A stretch of DNA of 61,094 bases from Nocardiopsis prasina DSM 43845 (GCF_000341265.1 NZ_ANAE01000087.1:53405-114498); one strand, 5' to 3'. Counted from the first letter of the stretch, positions 25,182 to 36,405 are shown. Notes: generated from the letters alone by a model not told the origin. A program made the numbers and translations.

Positions 25182-26192
25182 CTAGGCCGCCGTGTCCAGC
25201 AGCAGCAACCGGTCCAGCATGTCCTGGAGGGTCACCAGACCCACCAGCTCGCCTTCGCTCTCGACGAGCGCGAGGTGGCTGCGGCTGTCCCGCATGATGC
25301 CCATCGCCGCGTACATCGGCGTACCCACCGACAACGTCAGCACCGGGCGCATGAGGTCGGCCGCGGTGGTCCCGTCCGGGCTGTTCAGCGCCTCACGCAC
25401 GTGCAGCACCCCGACCGGTTCACCCGCCTCCATCACCACCAGCCGCAGGTGCGTGGACTCGCGCGAGACCCGCTTGACCTCCTCCACGCCGGCGCCCGGC
25501 TCCACCCACGCGATCTCCTCGCGCGGGGTGAAGTGCTCGTCCAACGGCTGGGAGTTGACCTCCAGGGCCGTGGCCAGCTGGTCGCGGCGCTCGGAGTCCA
25601 GCGCGCCCGCCTTGGCGGAGTGCTCCACCAGCTCGCGCACGTCCTCCGGGTTGTGTCCGCTCACCAGCTCGTCCACCGCCTGCACACCGAACCGGTGCAG
25701 CACCCAGTTGGCCATGCCGTTGAGCATCACGATCAGCGGGCGGGTCAGCCACATGAACGCCCGCATCGGGATCGCCAGCATCGTCGCCGACTTCTCCGGG
25801 TGCGAGATCGCCCAGGACTTCGGCGCCATCTCACCGATCACCAGGTGCAGGAACGTGACGATGATCAGCGAGAACGTGAACGAGAGCACGTACCCCACCG
25901 AGTCCGGCAGACCGCCGAACAACGGCTCCAGCATGTGGTGGAACGCGGGCTTGGAGATCGCACCCAGGGCCAGCGTGGCCAGGGTGATGCCCAGTTGCGA
26001 ACCGGCCAGCAGCAACGACAGGTCGCGGGCGCTCTTGAGCGCCGCGCGCGCCGACGCGCTGGTGTGCGCGGCCTCCTCCAGCCGGTAGCGGCGCGCCGCC
26101 ACCAGGGCGAACTCGATCGCCACGAAGAAGCCACTCAGCGCGATGAACACCACGGTCAGCCCCATGGCCAACCACACGTTCATGTCACTCAT
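25182..26192 (-). CDS. CNNM/CorC-type membrane protein (short member of a pair)
   Basis: A 336-residue protein with a CNNM transmembrane domain (four hydrophobic segments over residues about 5-150, with FALVAARRYRLEE and LVIGEMAPKSWAI) and paired CBS domains (about 205-330). It lacks the C-terminal CorC_HlyC domain. Relatives are implicated in magnesium/cobalt efflux; older annotations call them hemolysin-like. Its ATG overlaps the stop of the upstream paralogue, so the two are translationally coupled and may form a heteromer. Confidence 0.9.
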   Translation of the reverse strand: MSDMNVWLAMGLTVVFIALSGFFVAIEFALVAARRYRLEEAAHTSASARAALKSARDLSLLLAGSQLGITLATLALGAISKPAFHHMLEPLFGGLPDSVGYVLSFTFSLIIVTFLHLVIGEMAPKSWAISHPEKSATMLAIPMRAFMWLTRPLIVMLNGMANWVLHRFGVQAVDELVSGHNPEDVRELVEHSAKAGALDSERRDQLATALEVNSQPLDEHFTPREEIAWVEPGAGVEEVKRVSRESTHLRLVVMEAGEPVGVLHVREALNSPDGTTAADLMRPVLTLSVGTPMYAAMGIMRDSRSHLALVESEGELVGLVTLQDMLDRLLLLDTAA

Positions 26193-27571
26193 GCCCGCAC
26201 CTCCCGTGCGCCGTCCTCGACAACCTCACGCAGCCGCAGCTCCACCGTGTTGGGAACGTGCCGCTGGACCGCGTTCACGGTCAGCGTCAGCGCCATGTCG
26301 GGATCGCCGTCATGGGCGCTGGAGGGCCGGGGCAGCGGCAGTTCCACCCGGTCGCCGACCTGCGGCAGCCGGTGGAGTTCGTGGATGACCAGACCGCCTA
26401 TGGTCTCGTAGTCGCCCTCGGGCAGGTCGTGGCCGATCAGCCGCTCGACCTCGTCGATGTGCAGGGCGCCCGGAACGACGTAGCCGTTCTCCCCGTCGAG
26501 GTGGGCCGGGGCCTCCTCCTCCGGGGTGTGCTCGTCGGCGATCTCGCCGACCAGCTCCTCGGCCAGGTCCTCGGTGGTGATCACGCCGGCCAGGCCGCCG
26601 TACTCGTCCACCACGCAGGCGAACTCCTCGCCCGCCTCGCGCAGTTGGTCCAGCACGCCCGGCAGCGGAAGCGACGCCGGGACCATGACGGTCGCCCGCG
26701 CCACCTCGCTGACCCGGACACCGGACAGGTCGCGGTCGCCCAGCGCGAGCACGTCGCGCAGGCAGATCACGCCCACGATGTCGTCCACGCCCTCACCCAG
26801 GACCGGGAAACGGGAGTGGTCGGAGGCCATCAGCTCCACGACCCGGCTGACCGGGTCGCCCTCCTCCACGGTGGTCACCTCGGGACGCGGGATCATCGCG
26901 TGCCCGGCGGTGCGGTCGTGGAAGTCGAGGGTGCGGTCCAGCAGGGTGGACACCTCGGCGGGAAGGTCACCGGTCTCACGGGACTCGGCGATGATGCGTT
27001 CCAGGTCGCGCGGGGTCGCCGCGTGCTGGACGTCCTCCACCGGGGTGATGTTCACCAGCCTGAGCAACCAGATCGCCGCCTGGTCGAACAGCCAGATCAC
27101 CGGTCCGAAGACCTTCAGGTAGATCCCCGTGGACAGGGCCAGCCAACGGGCCACTGGTTCGGGGTGGGCGATGGCCAGGTTCTTGGCGAAGAGCTCGCCG
27201 AACACCATCTGGATGACGGTGGAGAACAACAGGGCCAGGACGGTGCCGATGGCGAGGCCGGTGCCGACGGGCACGCCCGCGCCGCCGAGAAGCTCACCGA
27301 CACCCTGACCGATCATCGGTTCGGCGACGTAACCGACCAGAAGGGTGGTGACGGTGATGCCCAGCTGGGCACCGGAGAGCATGAACGAGGTTCGGTTCGT
27401 GATGGACAGGGCGCGTTTCGCGCCCGCGTCACCTGCCGCGGCCCGCGACTTGAGTCGCGAACGGTCCACGGCCATGTAGCCGAACTCCTGGGCGACGAAG
27501 TAACCCGTCGCCACGGTGATCAGGAAGACCACCAGGGCACCGAAGGCGATACTGAGAACGGTGCTGATCAT
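26189..27571 (-). CDS. CNNM/CorC-type membrane protein with CBS and CorC_HlyC domains
   Basis: About 460 residues: CNNM membrane domain (residues about 1-190, with FVAQEFGYMAVDRSRLKSRA and FGELFAKNLAIAHPE), a CBS pair (about 210-335, with MIPRPEVTTVEEGDPV) and the C-terminal CorC_HlyC domain (about 350-430). The full-length layout is that of magnesium/cobalt efflux proteins. Two starts are possible: the ATG at 27571 or GTG three codons earlier; neither has a strong ribosome site. First gene of the coupled pair. Confidence 0.92.
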   Translation of the reverse strand: MISTVLSIAFGALVVFLITVATGYFVAQEFGYMAVDRSRLKSRAAAGDAGAKRALSITNRTSFMLSGAQLGITVTTLLVGYVAEPMIGQGVGELLGGAGVPVGTGLAIGTVLALLFSTVIQMVFGELFAKNLAIAHPEPVARWLALSTGIYLKVFGPVIWLFDQAAIWLLRLVNITPVEDVQHAATPRDLERIIAESRETGDLPAEVSTLLDRTLDFHDRTAGHAMIPRPEVTTVEEGDPVSRVVELMASDHSRFPVLGEGVDDIVGVICLRDVLALGDRDLSGVRVSEVARATVMVPASLPLPGVLDQLREAGEEFACVVDEYGGLAGVITTEDLAEELVGEIADEHTPEEEAPAHLDGENGYVVPGALHIDEVERLIGHDLPEGDYETIGGLVIHELHRLPQVGDRVELPLPRPSSAHDGDPDMALTLTVNAVQRHVPNTVELRLREVVEDGAREVRA

Positions 27572-27661
27572 CGGGCACACACCGCCTGGGTCCGCCTGTG
27601 GGCAGGGATCCTACGAAGGTGCGCGCCCTTCACAGAAGGGGGCTCGTCGGAGTCTGGGTCA

Positions 27662-27682
27662 CAGCATCCCTTGGGGATGCTG
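27662..27682 (-). terminator. Compact hairpin downstream of the TrmH-type gene
   Basis: CAGCATCCC-ttg-GGGATGCTG, a perfect 9-bp stem with a 3-base loop, between two same-strand genes. A terminator or processing site is the likely role; there is no U-tract. Confidence 0.5.
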
Positions 27683-27801
27683 CTGGTACTTCGGGACGGG
27701 TCCACTGTTCCTCTCTCTGCGCCTTTGCGCGTCGGGTGTGAATGGAGTGGTCTGTGTGTCACAGGAGGGACGTCCAGCGGGGAAGAAAGATTCCCGGGGG
27801 C

Positions 27802-28362
27802 TCAGCTTCCGACGGGCGCGTTGGCCTCGTCGTCGAAGGTGGCCCACTCGCGGCGTCGCGCCTCCGCCAGGGCGATCGACGTGGCCACGGCCACGTTCAG
27901 CGATCCGACCCGGCCGATCTGCGGGATGTAGGTGACGGCGTCCGCGCCCGTGAGCAGGGCGGGGGAGCAGCCGTGGTCCTCTGCGCCCACGGCCAGGCAC
28001 ACGTCGGGCTCCAGCGGCGCGGCGTGCAGGGGAACGGCGCCCTTGGCCAGCTCCACGGCGACGATCTTGTAGCCGTCGGCGCGGGCGGCGGCCAGAGCCT
28101 CGGCAGTGCCGGACAGGCGGGTGTGCGGGACCTTCGCGCCGGTACCCAGGGCGGTCTTGCCGACCTTGGGGTCGTCGGGGTCCGCGCTGTTACCGGTGAG
28201 CCAGAGCTGGTCCACGCCGAAGGTCGCGCACGTGCGCAGGATCGACCCCAGGTTGTAGGGCTGGGTGACCGATTCGACGAGAAGGGCCAGACGCCCCTCG
28301 GTGCGCCTGCGCCACTGGCGGTTCAGGCGTTTGACGTCCGTGGGACGCAACTGCGTGCTCAA
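27802..28362 (-). CDS. TrmH/SpoU-family RNA 2'-O-methyltransferase
   Basis: A 186-residue SPOUT methyltransferase with the three knot motifs: motif 1 NLGSILRTCATFGV (residues about 37-50), motif 2 CLAVGAEDHGCSP (about 120-132) and motif 3 IPQIGRVGSLNVAVATSIALAE (about 145-166). It would methylate ribose in tRNA or rRNA; the exact target cannot be read. The start appears to be TTG, with gaggaa about ten bases upstream. Confidence 0.9.
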   Translation of the reverse strand: MSTQLRPTDVKRLNRQWRRRTEGRLALLVESVTQPYNLGSILRTCATFGVDQLWLTGNSADPDDPKVGKTALGTGAKVPHTRLSGTAEALAAARADGYKIVAVELAKGAVPLHAAPLEPDVCLAVGAEDHGCSPALLTGADAVTYIPQIGRVGSLNVAVATSIALAEARRREWATFDDEANAPVGS

Positions 28363-28559
28363 CTGCGGTGTGTTCCTCGTGGTGGGGGCCGGGCGGTCCG
28401 GCGTGGTCGGTACAGGCTACCGGTCGGGGGTCGCTCGCGCACGCGTGACCCGGGACACATACCGGCAAGTTCGGACAGAGGGGTGTGGTTCGGGCGTGGT
28501 CGGAGTCCGTGCAGGTCCGGGCTTCGCGCGCGTCCCCGGTCCGGTGGACGTGGGCGGAA

Positions 28560-29207
28560 CTACGCGGCGCGGCGCACGGCCAGGACCCGGAAACCGGACC
28601 GGGAGGCCACGCGCTCGGCGGGCAGGCCCTGGGCGTCCAGCCACTTCTGGAGGGAGTCCGAGCCGAGGTGGCGCTGGACCACCAGGTGCGCGACACCCTC
28701 GGGGGTGAGCCGGTTCAGCCAGGTGCGCAGCATCGAGTGCAACACGTCCTTGCCCACGCGGATCGGCGGGTTGGACCAGATCGCGTCGAAGGGGCCGAGC
28801 AGGTCCTCGGACGCCGGGGAGCGGCCCTCGCCCTGTTCCCCGGCCAGCTCTCCCTCGGGGGAGACCACACCGAACGAGGCGTTGTCGAGCCCGTGGTCGT
28901 CGGCGTTGCGCCGGGCCAGCCCCACGGCCCTGGAGTTGACGTCCACCCCCAGTACCCGGGCCCCAGGCGCGCGCGAGGCCATCGTCAGGGAGATCGGTCC
29001 GTATCCGCAGCCCAGGTCGAGCAGCCGCCCCTCGGTGGGAGGCGCGGGCACGCTCTCCAACAGGACCCGGGTGCCCAGGTCGACCCTGTCGGGTGAGAAC
29101 ACGCCGCGGTCGGTGCGCAGGCGCAGGTGGAGGTCGGGCAGGACCAGGTCGGCGGTGGAGGGCCGACTGGCGGTGCCCGGATCGGAGTCGAAGTAGTGCT
29201 GGGCCAC
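28560..29207 (-). CDS. RsmC-like class I methyltransferase
   Basis: A 215-residue methyltransferase resembling the catalytic half of RsmC (16S rRNA guanine-N2). The SAM motif LLDLGCGYGPISLTMA is at about 62-77, followed by VLGVDVNSRAVGLARRN. The substrate motif NPPIRVGK (about 146-153) is the N-P-P-[FIW] signature of N-methylating enzymes. GTG start. Divergent from the DUF1918 gene. Confidence 0.88.
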   Translation of the reverse strand: MAQHYFDSDPGTASRPSTADLVLPDLHLRLRTDRGVFSPDRVDLGTRVLLESVPAPPTEGRLLDLGCGYGPISLTMASRAPGARVLGVDVNSRAVGLARRNADDHGLDNASFGVVSPEGELAGEQGEGRSPASEDLLGPFDAIWSNPPIRVGKDVLHSMLRTWLNRLTPEGVAHLVVQRHLGSDSLQKWLDAQGLPAERVASRSGFRVLAVRRAA

Positions 29208-29345
29208 GCCGTGACGCTACCAGGCACGGAGCGGGTGACGGGACGGCAAAAACCTCGCATACCACCGGGAACGAAACAACCAACCCCTCGCAGAGCGCCG
29301 AAACAGCACCGATGATGGAGATAAGCGAGGTTTGTGGGGGAACCC

Positions 29346-29849
29346 ATGCGAGCAGAGGTAGGAGACCGACTGGTCGTCGAGAGTCCGAACGCCGACACCC
29401 ACCGTCGCACGGGGGTGGTCACCCGAGTCCGGGGAGCGGAGGGGTCACCGCCCTATCAGGTGCACTGGATCGGTACCGAACCGGAGCACGTGGCTCTGGT
29501 CCACCCGGGACCCGACGCGCACATCGAACACACGCCCGGCCCGGGCGCGGCCGGAGAGGGAGCGGATGCCATGCAGACGATGAAGCGTTGGAACGTCGAC
29601 GTGGTCGTCGCCGAGGAGAGCGAGGGCGACGCCGCCCGCACGTGGGCGGAGGTCGGCCTGGTCGCCGACGACGGCACGGCCCTGCGCGGTCACGGAATGG
29701 CCCGCAAGCACCCGACCGACCTGGACGTACCGGAGATCGGTGAGGAGCTCGCCGTCTCCCGGGCACTGTCAGACCTCTCACGCCAGCTCCGTCAGGTGGC
29801 GGCCGAGGACATCAATGACAACGCGGGCTCACCCTGGCGTCCCACCTGA
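29346..29849 (+). CDS. DUF1918-DUF1876 fusion protein
   Basis: A 167-residue actinobacterial protein. Residues 1-60 form DUF1918 (VGDRLVVESPNADTHRRTGVV, YQVHWIGTEPEHVALVHPGPDA), an SH3-like small barrel. Residues about 78-160 form DUF1876, resembling a double-stranded-RNA-binding fold (KRWNVDVVVAEESEGDAARTWAE, LSRQLRQVAAEDI). The two domains often occur as separate proteins. Function unknown. Confidence 0.88.
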   Translation: MRAEVGDRLVVESPNADTHRRTGVVTRVRGAEGSPPYQVHWIGTEPEHVALVHPGPDAHIEHTPGPGAAGEGADAMQTMKRWNVDVVVAEESEGDAARTWAEVGLVADDGTALRGHGMARKHPTDLDVPEIGEELAVSRALSDLSRQLRQVAAEDINDNAGSPWRPT

Positions 29850-29890
29850 CCCGGTAGCGCCCGCACCCATCGAGAAACCCAGCAACCGAA

Positions 29891-29918
29891 GGGGTCCCCG
29901 GCCGTGGCCGGGGACCCC
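29891..29918 (+). terminator. Hairpin terminator after the DUF1918-DUF1876 gene
   Basis: ggggtccccggcc pairs perfectly with ggccggggacccc; 42 bases after the stop. Confidence 0.75.
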
Positions 29919-30149
29919 GACCCGCGCCCGCGCCTCCCCCGGGGCGGAGCGGGCGACGGTCCGGAACCGGCCACCCCCGTACTGGGGGTTCGCTCTCGTC
30001 GGTCACCGGTATCGGGCACACTCGGAAGTCGGACGCGACCCTCGCCGCGCTTCCGGAGGCCCCGGCCCCCTCGGGCCACGGCCTCCACCAGCGGTGACGA
30101 GGGGCGTCCACCGGTCGACGACCGGAGACACCCACGCAAGGAGACCCCG

Positions 30150-31412
30150 TTGGCCACCTCTTCCGGACCGCAGGCCAGACCCGCCCGGACGCTGGGAACC
30201 GTCGACGCGGCCGCCATCGGCGCCGCGGCGATGCTCGGCGCCGGAGTGTTCACGGTCTTCGCCCCCGCGGCGCTGGGCGCCGGGGCCTGGCTGCCCGTCG
30301 CCATCCTCATCGCGGGCCTGGTCGCCTACTGCAACGCGATCTCCTCGGCGCGCCTGGCCGCCCAGCACCCCGAGGACGGCGGCACCTACGTCTACGGACG
30401 CGAACGCCTGGGCGACCTGTGGGGCTACCTGGCGGGCTGGTCGTTCGTGGTCGGCAAGATCGCCTCCTGCGCGGCCATGGCCATGACCTTCGCCGCCTAC
30501 ACCCTCCCCGAGTGGCAGAAACCGGTCGCGGTGGCCGCCGTGGTCGTCCTGGCGGCGGTGAACTACCGGGGAGTGCGCCGCTCGACCCTGGTCATCAAGG
30601 TGCTGCTCCTGATGGTGCTGGCCGTCTTGACGGCCGTGTTCGTCGCGATGCTCATGAGCGGCCGCCTGGCCGCGGTCGCGGAGGTGGACGGGCTCGGGCC
30701 CTGGCCCGGTTCCTTCGGCGTCCTGGGCGCGGCGGGCATGATCTTCTTCGCCTTCGCCGGGTACGCGCGCATCGCCACCCTGGGCGGTCAGGTCCGCGAC
30801 CCCCGCACCACCATCCCCCGCGCGATCACGCTCTCCCTGGGGACGGTCCTGGTCGTGTACCTGACGATCGGCACCGGCCTGCTCATCGTGCTGGGCCGCG
30901 AGAAGCTCACCACCAGCCAGGCGCCCATGGCCGACGCGGTCCAGGTCGCCGGGTTCCCGATGCTCGTGCCGTTCGTGGTGGCCGGTGCGGCCCTGGCCAG
31001 CCTGGGCGCCCTGTTCCCGCTGCTGATGGGGATCTCGCACACCGCCGCGGCGATGGCCTCGGACGGCCACCTGCCGCGTCCCCTGGCGGCCATGAGCGAA
31101 CGCTACGGAGTCCCCCACCGGGCCGAGGCCGTGGTGGCAGCCGTGGTGATCGTCCTCGTGCTGGTCGCCGACCTGCGGGGCGCGATCGCCTTCTCCGCCT
31201 TCGGCGTGCTGGTCTACTACGCCATCACCAACGCCTCGGCGCTGCGCCTGGGCCCGGACGAGAACCGCCCGCCGCTGATCGCTCCGGTCGTGGGCCTGGT
31301 GGGGTGCGTGGTGCTCGCGACCAGCCTGCCCCTGCCGGTGGTCGGCACCGGGGTCCTGGTCCTGGGCCTGGGAGCGGGACTGTGGTGGCTGCGCCACCGC
31401 GTCCTCGTCTAG
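30150..31412 (+). CDS. APC-superfamily amino acid permease
   Basis: A 420-residue membrane transporter with about 12 hydrophobic helices. The first helix motif IGAAAMLGAGVFTVFAPAAL (residues about 23-42) holds the unwound glycine region typical of APC carriers, and FFAFAGYARIATLGGQVRDP matches the helix-6 region. It likely exchanges or imports amino acids or amines; substrate unknown. The start is TTG, chosen because aaggaga is 5-6 bases upstream and the longer upstream frame is Pro/Arg-rich non-coding-like. Confidence 0.9.
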   Translation: MATSSGPQARPARTLGTVDAAAIGAAAMLGAGVFTVFAPAALGAGAWLPVAILIAGLVAYCNAISSARLAAQHPEDGGTYVYGRERLGDLWGYLAGWSFVVGKIASCAAMAMTFAAYTLPEWQKPVAVAAVVVLAAVNYRGVRRSTLVIKVLLLMVLAVLTAVFVAMLMSGRLAAVAEVDGLGPWPGSFGVLGAAGMIFFAFAGYARIATLGGQVRDPRTTIPRAITLSLGTVLVVYLTIGTGLLIVLGREKLTTSQAPMADAVQVAGFPMLVPFVVAGAALASLGALFPLLMGISHTAAAMASDGHLPRPLAAMSERYGVPHRAEAVVAAVVIVLVLVADLRGAIAFSAFGVLVYYAITNASALRLGPDENRPPLIAPVVGLVGCVVLATSLPLPVVGTGVLVLGLGAGLWWLRHRVLV

Positions 31413-31486
31413 CCGCGGCCCGGACTCCGCGGTCCGGTCACACCCCACCGGGCGCCGGGCCGCCGGCCCGGCCCGGTCGGTTCCGG

Positions 31487-32266
31487 TCAGCCGCGACGGC
31501 GGTGCCGGACCAAGAACTCCATGCCGCGCTGTGCCGTGGTGGACAGCGGTAGCTCCGTCAGCTCGGCGGGAGTAAACCATCCGCAGTCGGCGGTGGAGCC
31601 GTCCACCTCGACCACCCGGGGCACGGTCGGCTCGGCCACGTGCACGTGGGAGAACACCCAGACCGCGTAGATGTCGGTGCCGGTGCTCTGGGTCCGCCGG
31701 TGACTGGCCACGGTGATCAGCTCACCGACCACACCGGCCTGGCCGGACTCCTCCAGCACCTCGCGCCGCAGCGCGGCGCGCACGTCCTCGCCAGTGTCCA
31801 CGCCTCCGCCCGGCAGGTGCCAGGTACCGGCGGCGGGGTAGCCCTCGGCGATCAGGCTCAGCAGGACCCGCCCGGCCGGGTCGGTGACGATCCCGTAGGA
31901 CGAGAACCGGCGCATACGGGGGCGCGCCCCCTCCGGTGCGGGGTCCTCCTCGGCCGCCAGGGCGGGAGCCGGGGGAACCAGACCCTCGGTCGGCACGACC
32001 GCTGGCCAGGCCGAGACGAGGCCGGGTTCGGCGAACACGATCCGGTCCACGTGCAGGGCGCGCCCGCGGGGCAGGCTCACGGTCTCGGTGAGCACGTCGA
32101 GTGCCACCAGCGGAGCCCCCTCGGGCAGGTCGCCCAGTCCGCGGGCCACCTCCTCGGGGTCCTCGCCGAAGAGCACGCGCGCTCCGACCAGGACCGGGCC
32201 GGTGGGTCCGGAGGTGACGAGGTGGACGGTGACCCGACGGGCCATCCAGTCGTCGATCGAGGTCAC
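31487..32266 (-). CDS. NUDIX hydrolase with N-terminal extension
   Basis: A 259-residue protein. The NUDIX box [23 protein letters not shown] (residues about 176-198) matches GX5EX7REUXEEXGU, with a hydrophobic position in the expected place. It would hydrolyse a nucleoside-diphosphate-linked substrate. The N-terminal 115 residues are not recognised. Its GTG start overlaps the stop of the HAD gene (GTGA), so the two are translationally coupled. Confidence 0.88.
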   Translation of the reverse strand: MTSIDDWMARRVTVHLVTSGPTGPVLVGARVLFGEDPEEVARGLGDLPEGAPLVALDVLTETVSLPRGRALHVDRIVFAEPGLVSAWPAVVPTEGLVPPAPALAAEEDPAPEGARPRMRRFSSYGIVTDPAGRVLLSLIAEGYPAAGTWHLPGGGVDTGEDVRAALRREVLEESGQAGVVGELITVASHRRTQSTGTDIYAVWVFSHVHVAEPTVPRVVEVDGSTADCGWFTPAELTELPLSTTAQRGMEFLVRHRRRG

Positions 32267-32997
32267 AGCAGACCCGTCGCGGCCATGCTGCTGGACAGCC
32301 CCACCATGCGCAGGAGGCCGTCCAGGTCGCTCAGGGTGGTGACGCCCTCCACGGGCTCGCGGGCCTGGCGGTCGACGATGACCGGGCGCATGCCCGAGGA
32401 GACGGCGCCCACGGCGTCGGCCTGGATCTGGTCGCCCACGTGCCAGCAGGCGCCGGGGTCCACGCCCAGCCGCTGGGCGGTGGTGTGGAAGATCCGGGGG
32501 TCGGGCTTGCCCGCGCCCACGGTGTCGGCGCAGACCACGGCATGGAAGTAGGGGGTGAGTTCCAGGGCCTGGAGCTTGGCGTGCTGCAGGGACTCGATGC
32601 CGTTGGTGAGCACGGCGAGCCGGTATCCGGCCGACGAGAGCGCGTTGAGCACCGGGAAGGTGTCGGAGTAGACCTGCCACCCGCTGCGGTGGCCGTCCAG
32701 GTACATGCGGTAGAGCTCGTCGCAGTGGTGGTCGGCGAGGTCGGAGTGGCCGGCCTGGAGGGCCAGGGCGCGGACGCGCTGGCGGCGCTGCTCGTCCAGG
32801 GTGAGGTCGCCGCGCAGGTAGGCGCCGAAGGAGATCTCGGTCTGGGTGTCCCACAGTGCGCGGGCCGAACCGAAGTCGGGGTGGCCGAGCCGTTCCATGA
32901 CCGTGCGCAGACCCACGGACGAGGCGGCGAGGTCGTCGATGAGTGTGTCGTCCAGGTCGAAACAGATCGCGGCCGGGAGAGCGGGTGTGTTCGGCAT
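32263..32997 (-). CDS. HAD-superfamily hydrolase
   Basis: A 244-residue phosphatase-type protein with HAD motif [11 protein letters not shown] (residues about 12-21), motif II LTNG (about 126-129), motif III Lys in [10 protein letters not shown] and motif [15 protein letters not shown]. Cap type resembles the YjjG/phosphoglycolate-phosphatase group. The start [10 protein letters not shown] was chosen for gaggaa four bases upstream. It is the first gene of a pair with the NUDIX hydrolase, suggesting joint nucleotide clean-up (inference). Confidence 0.9.
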   Translation of the reverse strand: MPNTPALPAAICFDLDDTLIDDLAASSVGLRTVMERLGHPDFGSARALWDTQTEISFGAYLRGDLTLDEQRRQRVRALALQAGHSDLADHHCDELYRMYLDGHRSGWQVYSDTFPVLNALSSAGYRLAVLTNGIESLQHAKLQALELTPYFHAVVCADTVGAGKPDPRIFHTTAQRLGVDPGACWHVGDQIQADAVGAVSSGMRPVIVDRQAREPVEGVTTLSDLDGLLRMVGLSSSMAATGLL

Positions 32998-33127
32998 CGT
33001 TCCTCGAAGTGGGGTGGTCATGACAAAACATGCCAACGCTAACCCGTGGCAGAACGGGAAAAGGTATAAACCCCACCTAAAGGGATGTGACCAACATCAC
33101 CGGGCGTGGGGATTGAATCGCCGCTGA

Positions 33128-34075
33128 TCAGGGAAGGCGTTGGAACCACAGCAGTGAGGTCAATGCCGTCGCCAACGCCAGGACGATCGCCGCCATGACG
33201 AACCGAGTGACGATCTCCTCATGCACCATCTCCGAGCCCAGCGAGGACCCGATGTCCTCGTACACCTCGTCCAGCTCCGTCTCGCTCTCGGCCTCGTAGA
33301 AGTGCCCGCCGGTGTCCTCGGCCAGCCCCTGGAGCGCCTCCTTGTCGATGTCGGCCGGCACCTGGTAGCCGTCGATCTCGATCATCGCGGCCCCGCTGCC
33401 GAAGGCGATCGTCGACACCGGGACCTCCTCGTCGGCCGCCTCCGCCGACGCCTGGAGGATGTCCCGACCACTCGTGTTCTCACCGTCCGAGAGCAGCACG
33501 ATCGCCGCGGGCGGAGGGTCCTCCTCGGCGTCCTCGTCGAAGGTGCGGATCGCCTCCAGAGAGGCGAACACCCCCTCACCGATCGCCGTCCCCGGACCCA
33601 GCCGCAGCGTCTCGATCGACCCCGTCACCGACTCGTGGTCCTGCGTGGGCGGGGCCACCACCGTGGCCGTCGAGGAGAACGACACCAACCCCACGTTGAA
33701 CCGGTCCGGCAACGTCTCCACGAACCCCCGGGCCGACTCCTTGGCCGCGTGCAACCGGTCCGGCTCGATGTCGTTGGCGGCCATCGACAGCGACACGTCC
33801 ACCGCCACCATGATCGTCGCCCGCTCCCGGGGCGCCTCGACCGGCATCGCGGGCACCGCCATCGCGGCGATCAACACCCCCAGCGCCAGTGTGAACAGCG
33901 TGGCGGGCACGTGTCGGCGCACGTCCGGCCGGTGCGGCACCACCTGGTTCAACAGCTCCAGGTTGGTGAAGCGCACCGTGTACTCACGACGCTGGCGCTG
34001 CGTGAACACGTAAGCGCCCACGAGCAGCACCAGGATCAGCAGCCACCACAGCCGCTGCGGCTCCAGAAAGGTCAT
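33128..34075 (-). CDS. Von Willebrand factor A domain membrane protein (BatA-like)
   Basis: A 315-residue protein with N-terminal membrane segments (residues about 8-24 and 58-76), a VWA domain at about 87-280 with the MIDAS motif DVSLSMA, and a C-terminal membrane helix (about 290-310). It is the third gene of the moxR-DUF58-VWA set, which in other bacteria works as a chaperone-like complex for metal insertion or membrane-protein maturation. Confidence 0.9.
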   Translation of the reverse strand: MTFLEPQRLWWLLILVLLVGAYVFTQRQRREYTVRFTNLELLNQVVPHRPDVRRHVPATLFTLALGVLIAAMAVPAMPVEAPRERATIMVAVDVSLSMAANDIEPDRLHAAKESARGFVETLPDRFNVGLVSFSSTATVVAPPTQDHESVTGSIETLRLGPGTAIGEGVFASLEAIRTFDEDAEEDPPPAAIVLLSDGENTSGRDILQASAEAADEEVPVSTIAFGSGAAMIEIDGYQVPADIDKEALQGLAEDTGGHFYEAESETELDEVYEDIGSSLGSEMVHEEIVTRFVMAAIVLALATALTSLLWFQRLP

Positions 34076-34163
34076 GTCCGCCCCACGTCCCCCCTGCCCG
34101 TACCCGCACGGGAACCTCCCGCACCCACGTCCCGGCCCGGGATCCCCACTCCGCCGGAGCCGC

Positions 34164-35132
34164 TCACCTGGGCACCCCCGGCGTGTGCCGGGCCATGTGG
34201 TGCGCGGTCCGGCGCTGGTTGATCACGAACCTGGCGGTGTCCAGGACCCAGTCCCGGTCCGTGCGCAACACCAGATGGTGTACCCCGCAGCGGCGCAGGG
34301 CACCGCGCACCGCCGCCCGCTGCGCCGAGGCGGCCCGTTGGTAGCGTTCACGGACCGCCCGGGTCAGACGCACGTCACGTACCCGCCCGGTGGCCGGATC
34401 ACGCAACGCCACGTCACCCACCTCGGGCACGTCCAGCTCACGGGGATCCAGCACCTCGACCACCAGCACCTGGTGGCGCGATCCCAGCTGCCGCAGCGGC
34501 CGCTCCCAGGGCACCTCGTCTCCGAAGGCCGGAGTGTCGAGGAAGTCGGAGATCACCACGCGCAGCCCCCGCCTGCGCCGGGTCCGCACCAGGTCGGTGA
34601 CGGCGTCGGCCAGACCGGCCCGGTTCTCGTCCGGCGTGCGCACGTCCTCCTGTGGCGCGGCGGCCACCGTCGCCAACAACGACAGCAGCGCCTCCTTGCC
34701 CGACCTCGCGGGCCAGCGCCGCACCCGCCCCTGGTGCAGGAAGTGCGCTCCGAAGCGGTCACCCACCCGCTGTGTGAGCAGGTTGGTCGCCACCAGCGCG
34801 CCCACGGCGATCTCACGCTTGGACCTCAGCCCGGTGCCGAAGTCCATGCTCGGAGACAGGTCGAGCAGCGTCCAGCTCTCCAGCTCGCGGTCGGCGACCA
34901 CGTCGCGCACGTGGGGGGTGTCGGTCCGCGCGGTCACCGCCCAGTCCATGTGCCGCACGTCGTCCTCGCCCGGCTGGTACAGGCGGGCCTCGGCCGCCTC
35001 GGACCCCGGGCCCAACCGCAGCCCGAGGTGCTCGCCGTGCAGGAGACCGTCCAGTCGCTGCACGATGCGCAGGTCCAGACGGCGCAGCGCGGCCCTGAGC
35101 CGCGGGTCGGAACCGATGGCGGGAGTGTTCAC
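34164..35132 (-). CDS. DUF58-domain protein
   Basis: A 322-residue protein with the DUF58 signature around residues 45-90 (LGPGSEAAEARLYQPGEDDVRHMDWAVTARTDTPHVRDV), then a VWA-like region (ESWTLLDLSPSMDFGT). It is the middle gene of the moxR operon. GTG start with gaggtgatc upstream; 21 bases separate it from moxR. Confidence 0.9.
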   Translation of the reverse strand: MNTPAIGSDPRLRAALRRLDLRIVQRLDGLLHGEHLGLRLGPGSEAAEARLYQPGEDDVRHMDWAVTARTDTPHVRDVVADRELESWTLLDLSPSMDFGTGLRSKREIAVGALVATNLLTQRVGDRFGAHFLHQGRVRRWPARSGKEALLSLLATVAAAPQEDVRTPDENRAGLADAVTDLVRTRRRRGLRVVISDFLDTPAFGDEVPWERPLRQLGSRHQVLVVEVLDPRELDVPEVGDVALRDPATGRVRDVRLTRAVRERYQRAASAQRAAVRGALRRCGVHHLVLRTDRDWVLDTARFVINQRRTAHHMARHTPGVPR

Positions 35133-35153
35133 ACGATCACCTCTGGTTCCTTC

Positions 35154-36221
<1,068 letters not shown>

Positions 36222-36405
36222 GTCCCGTCCTTCCCGGACTCGGCACCCCCGTGCGTGGGCGCCGGTAAGGAGTAGGTTGTGGATCACCTGTGGCGACACT
36301 ACCTGTTTAGGTGCTCTCGGGCCGGTAGACAACGCGAGACTGGGACCGGGACGGACGGCGGGACGACGGGTGGCGGACCGCGACGTGTCGGAGAGGGGAA
36401 GTGAC

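Noticed and set aside
26258..27931. A 557-codon + strand open frame across the CNNM gene
   Set aside because: Complementary to a clearly recognised gene; no domain and no ribosome binding site.
29904..30149. N-terminal extension of the APC permease frame
   Set aside because: The extension is Pro/Arg-rich and overlaps the upstream terminator; a TTG with a good ribosome site at 30150 starts directly before the first membrane helix.
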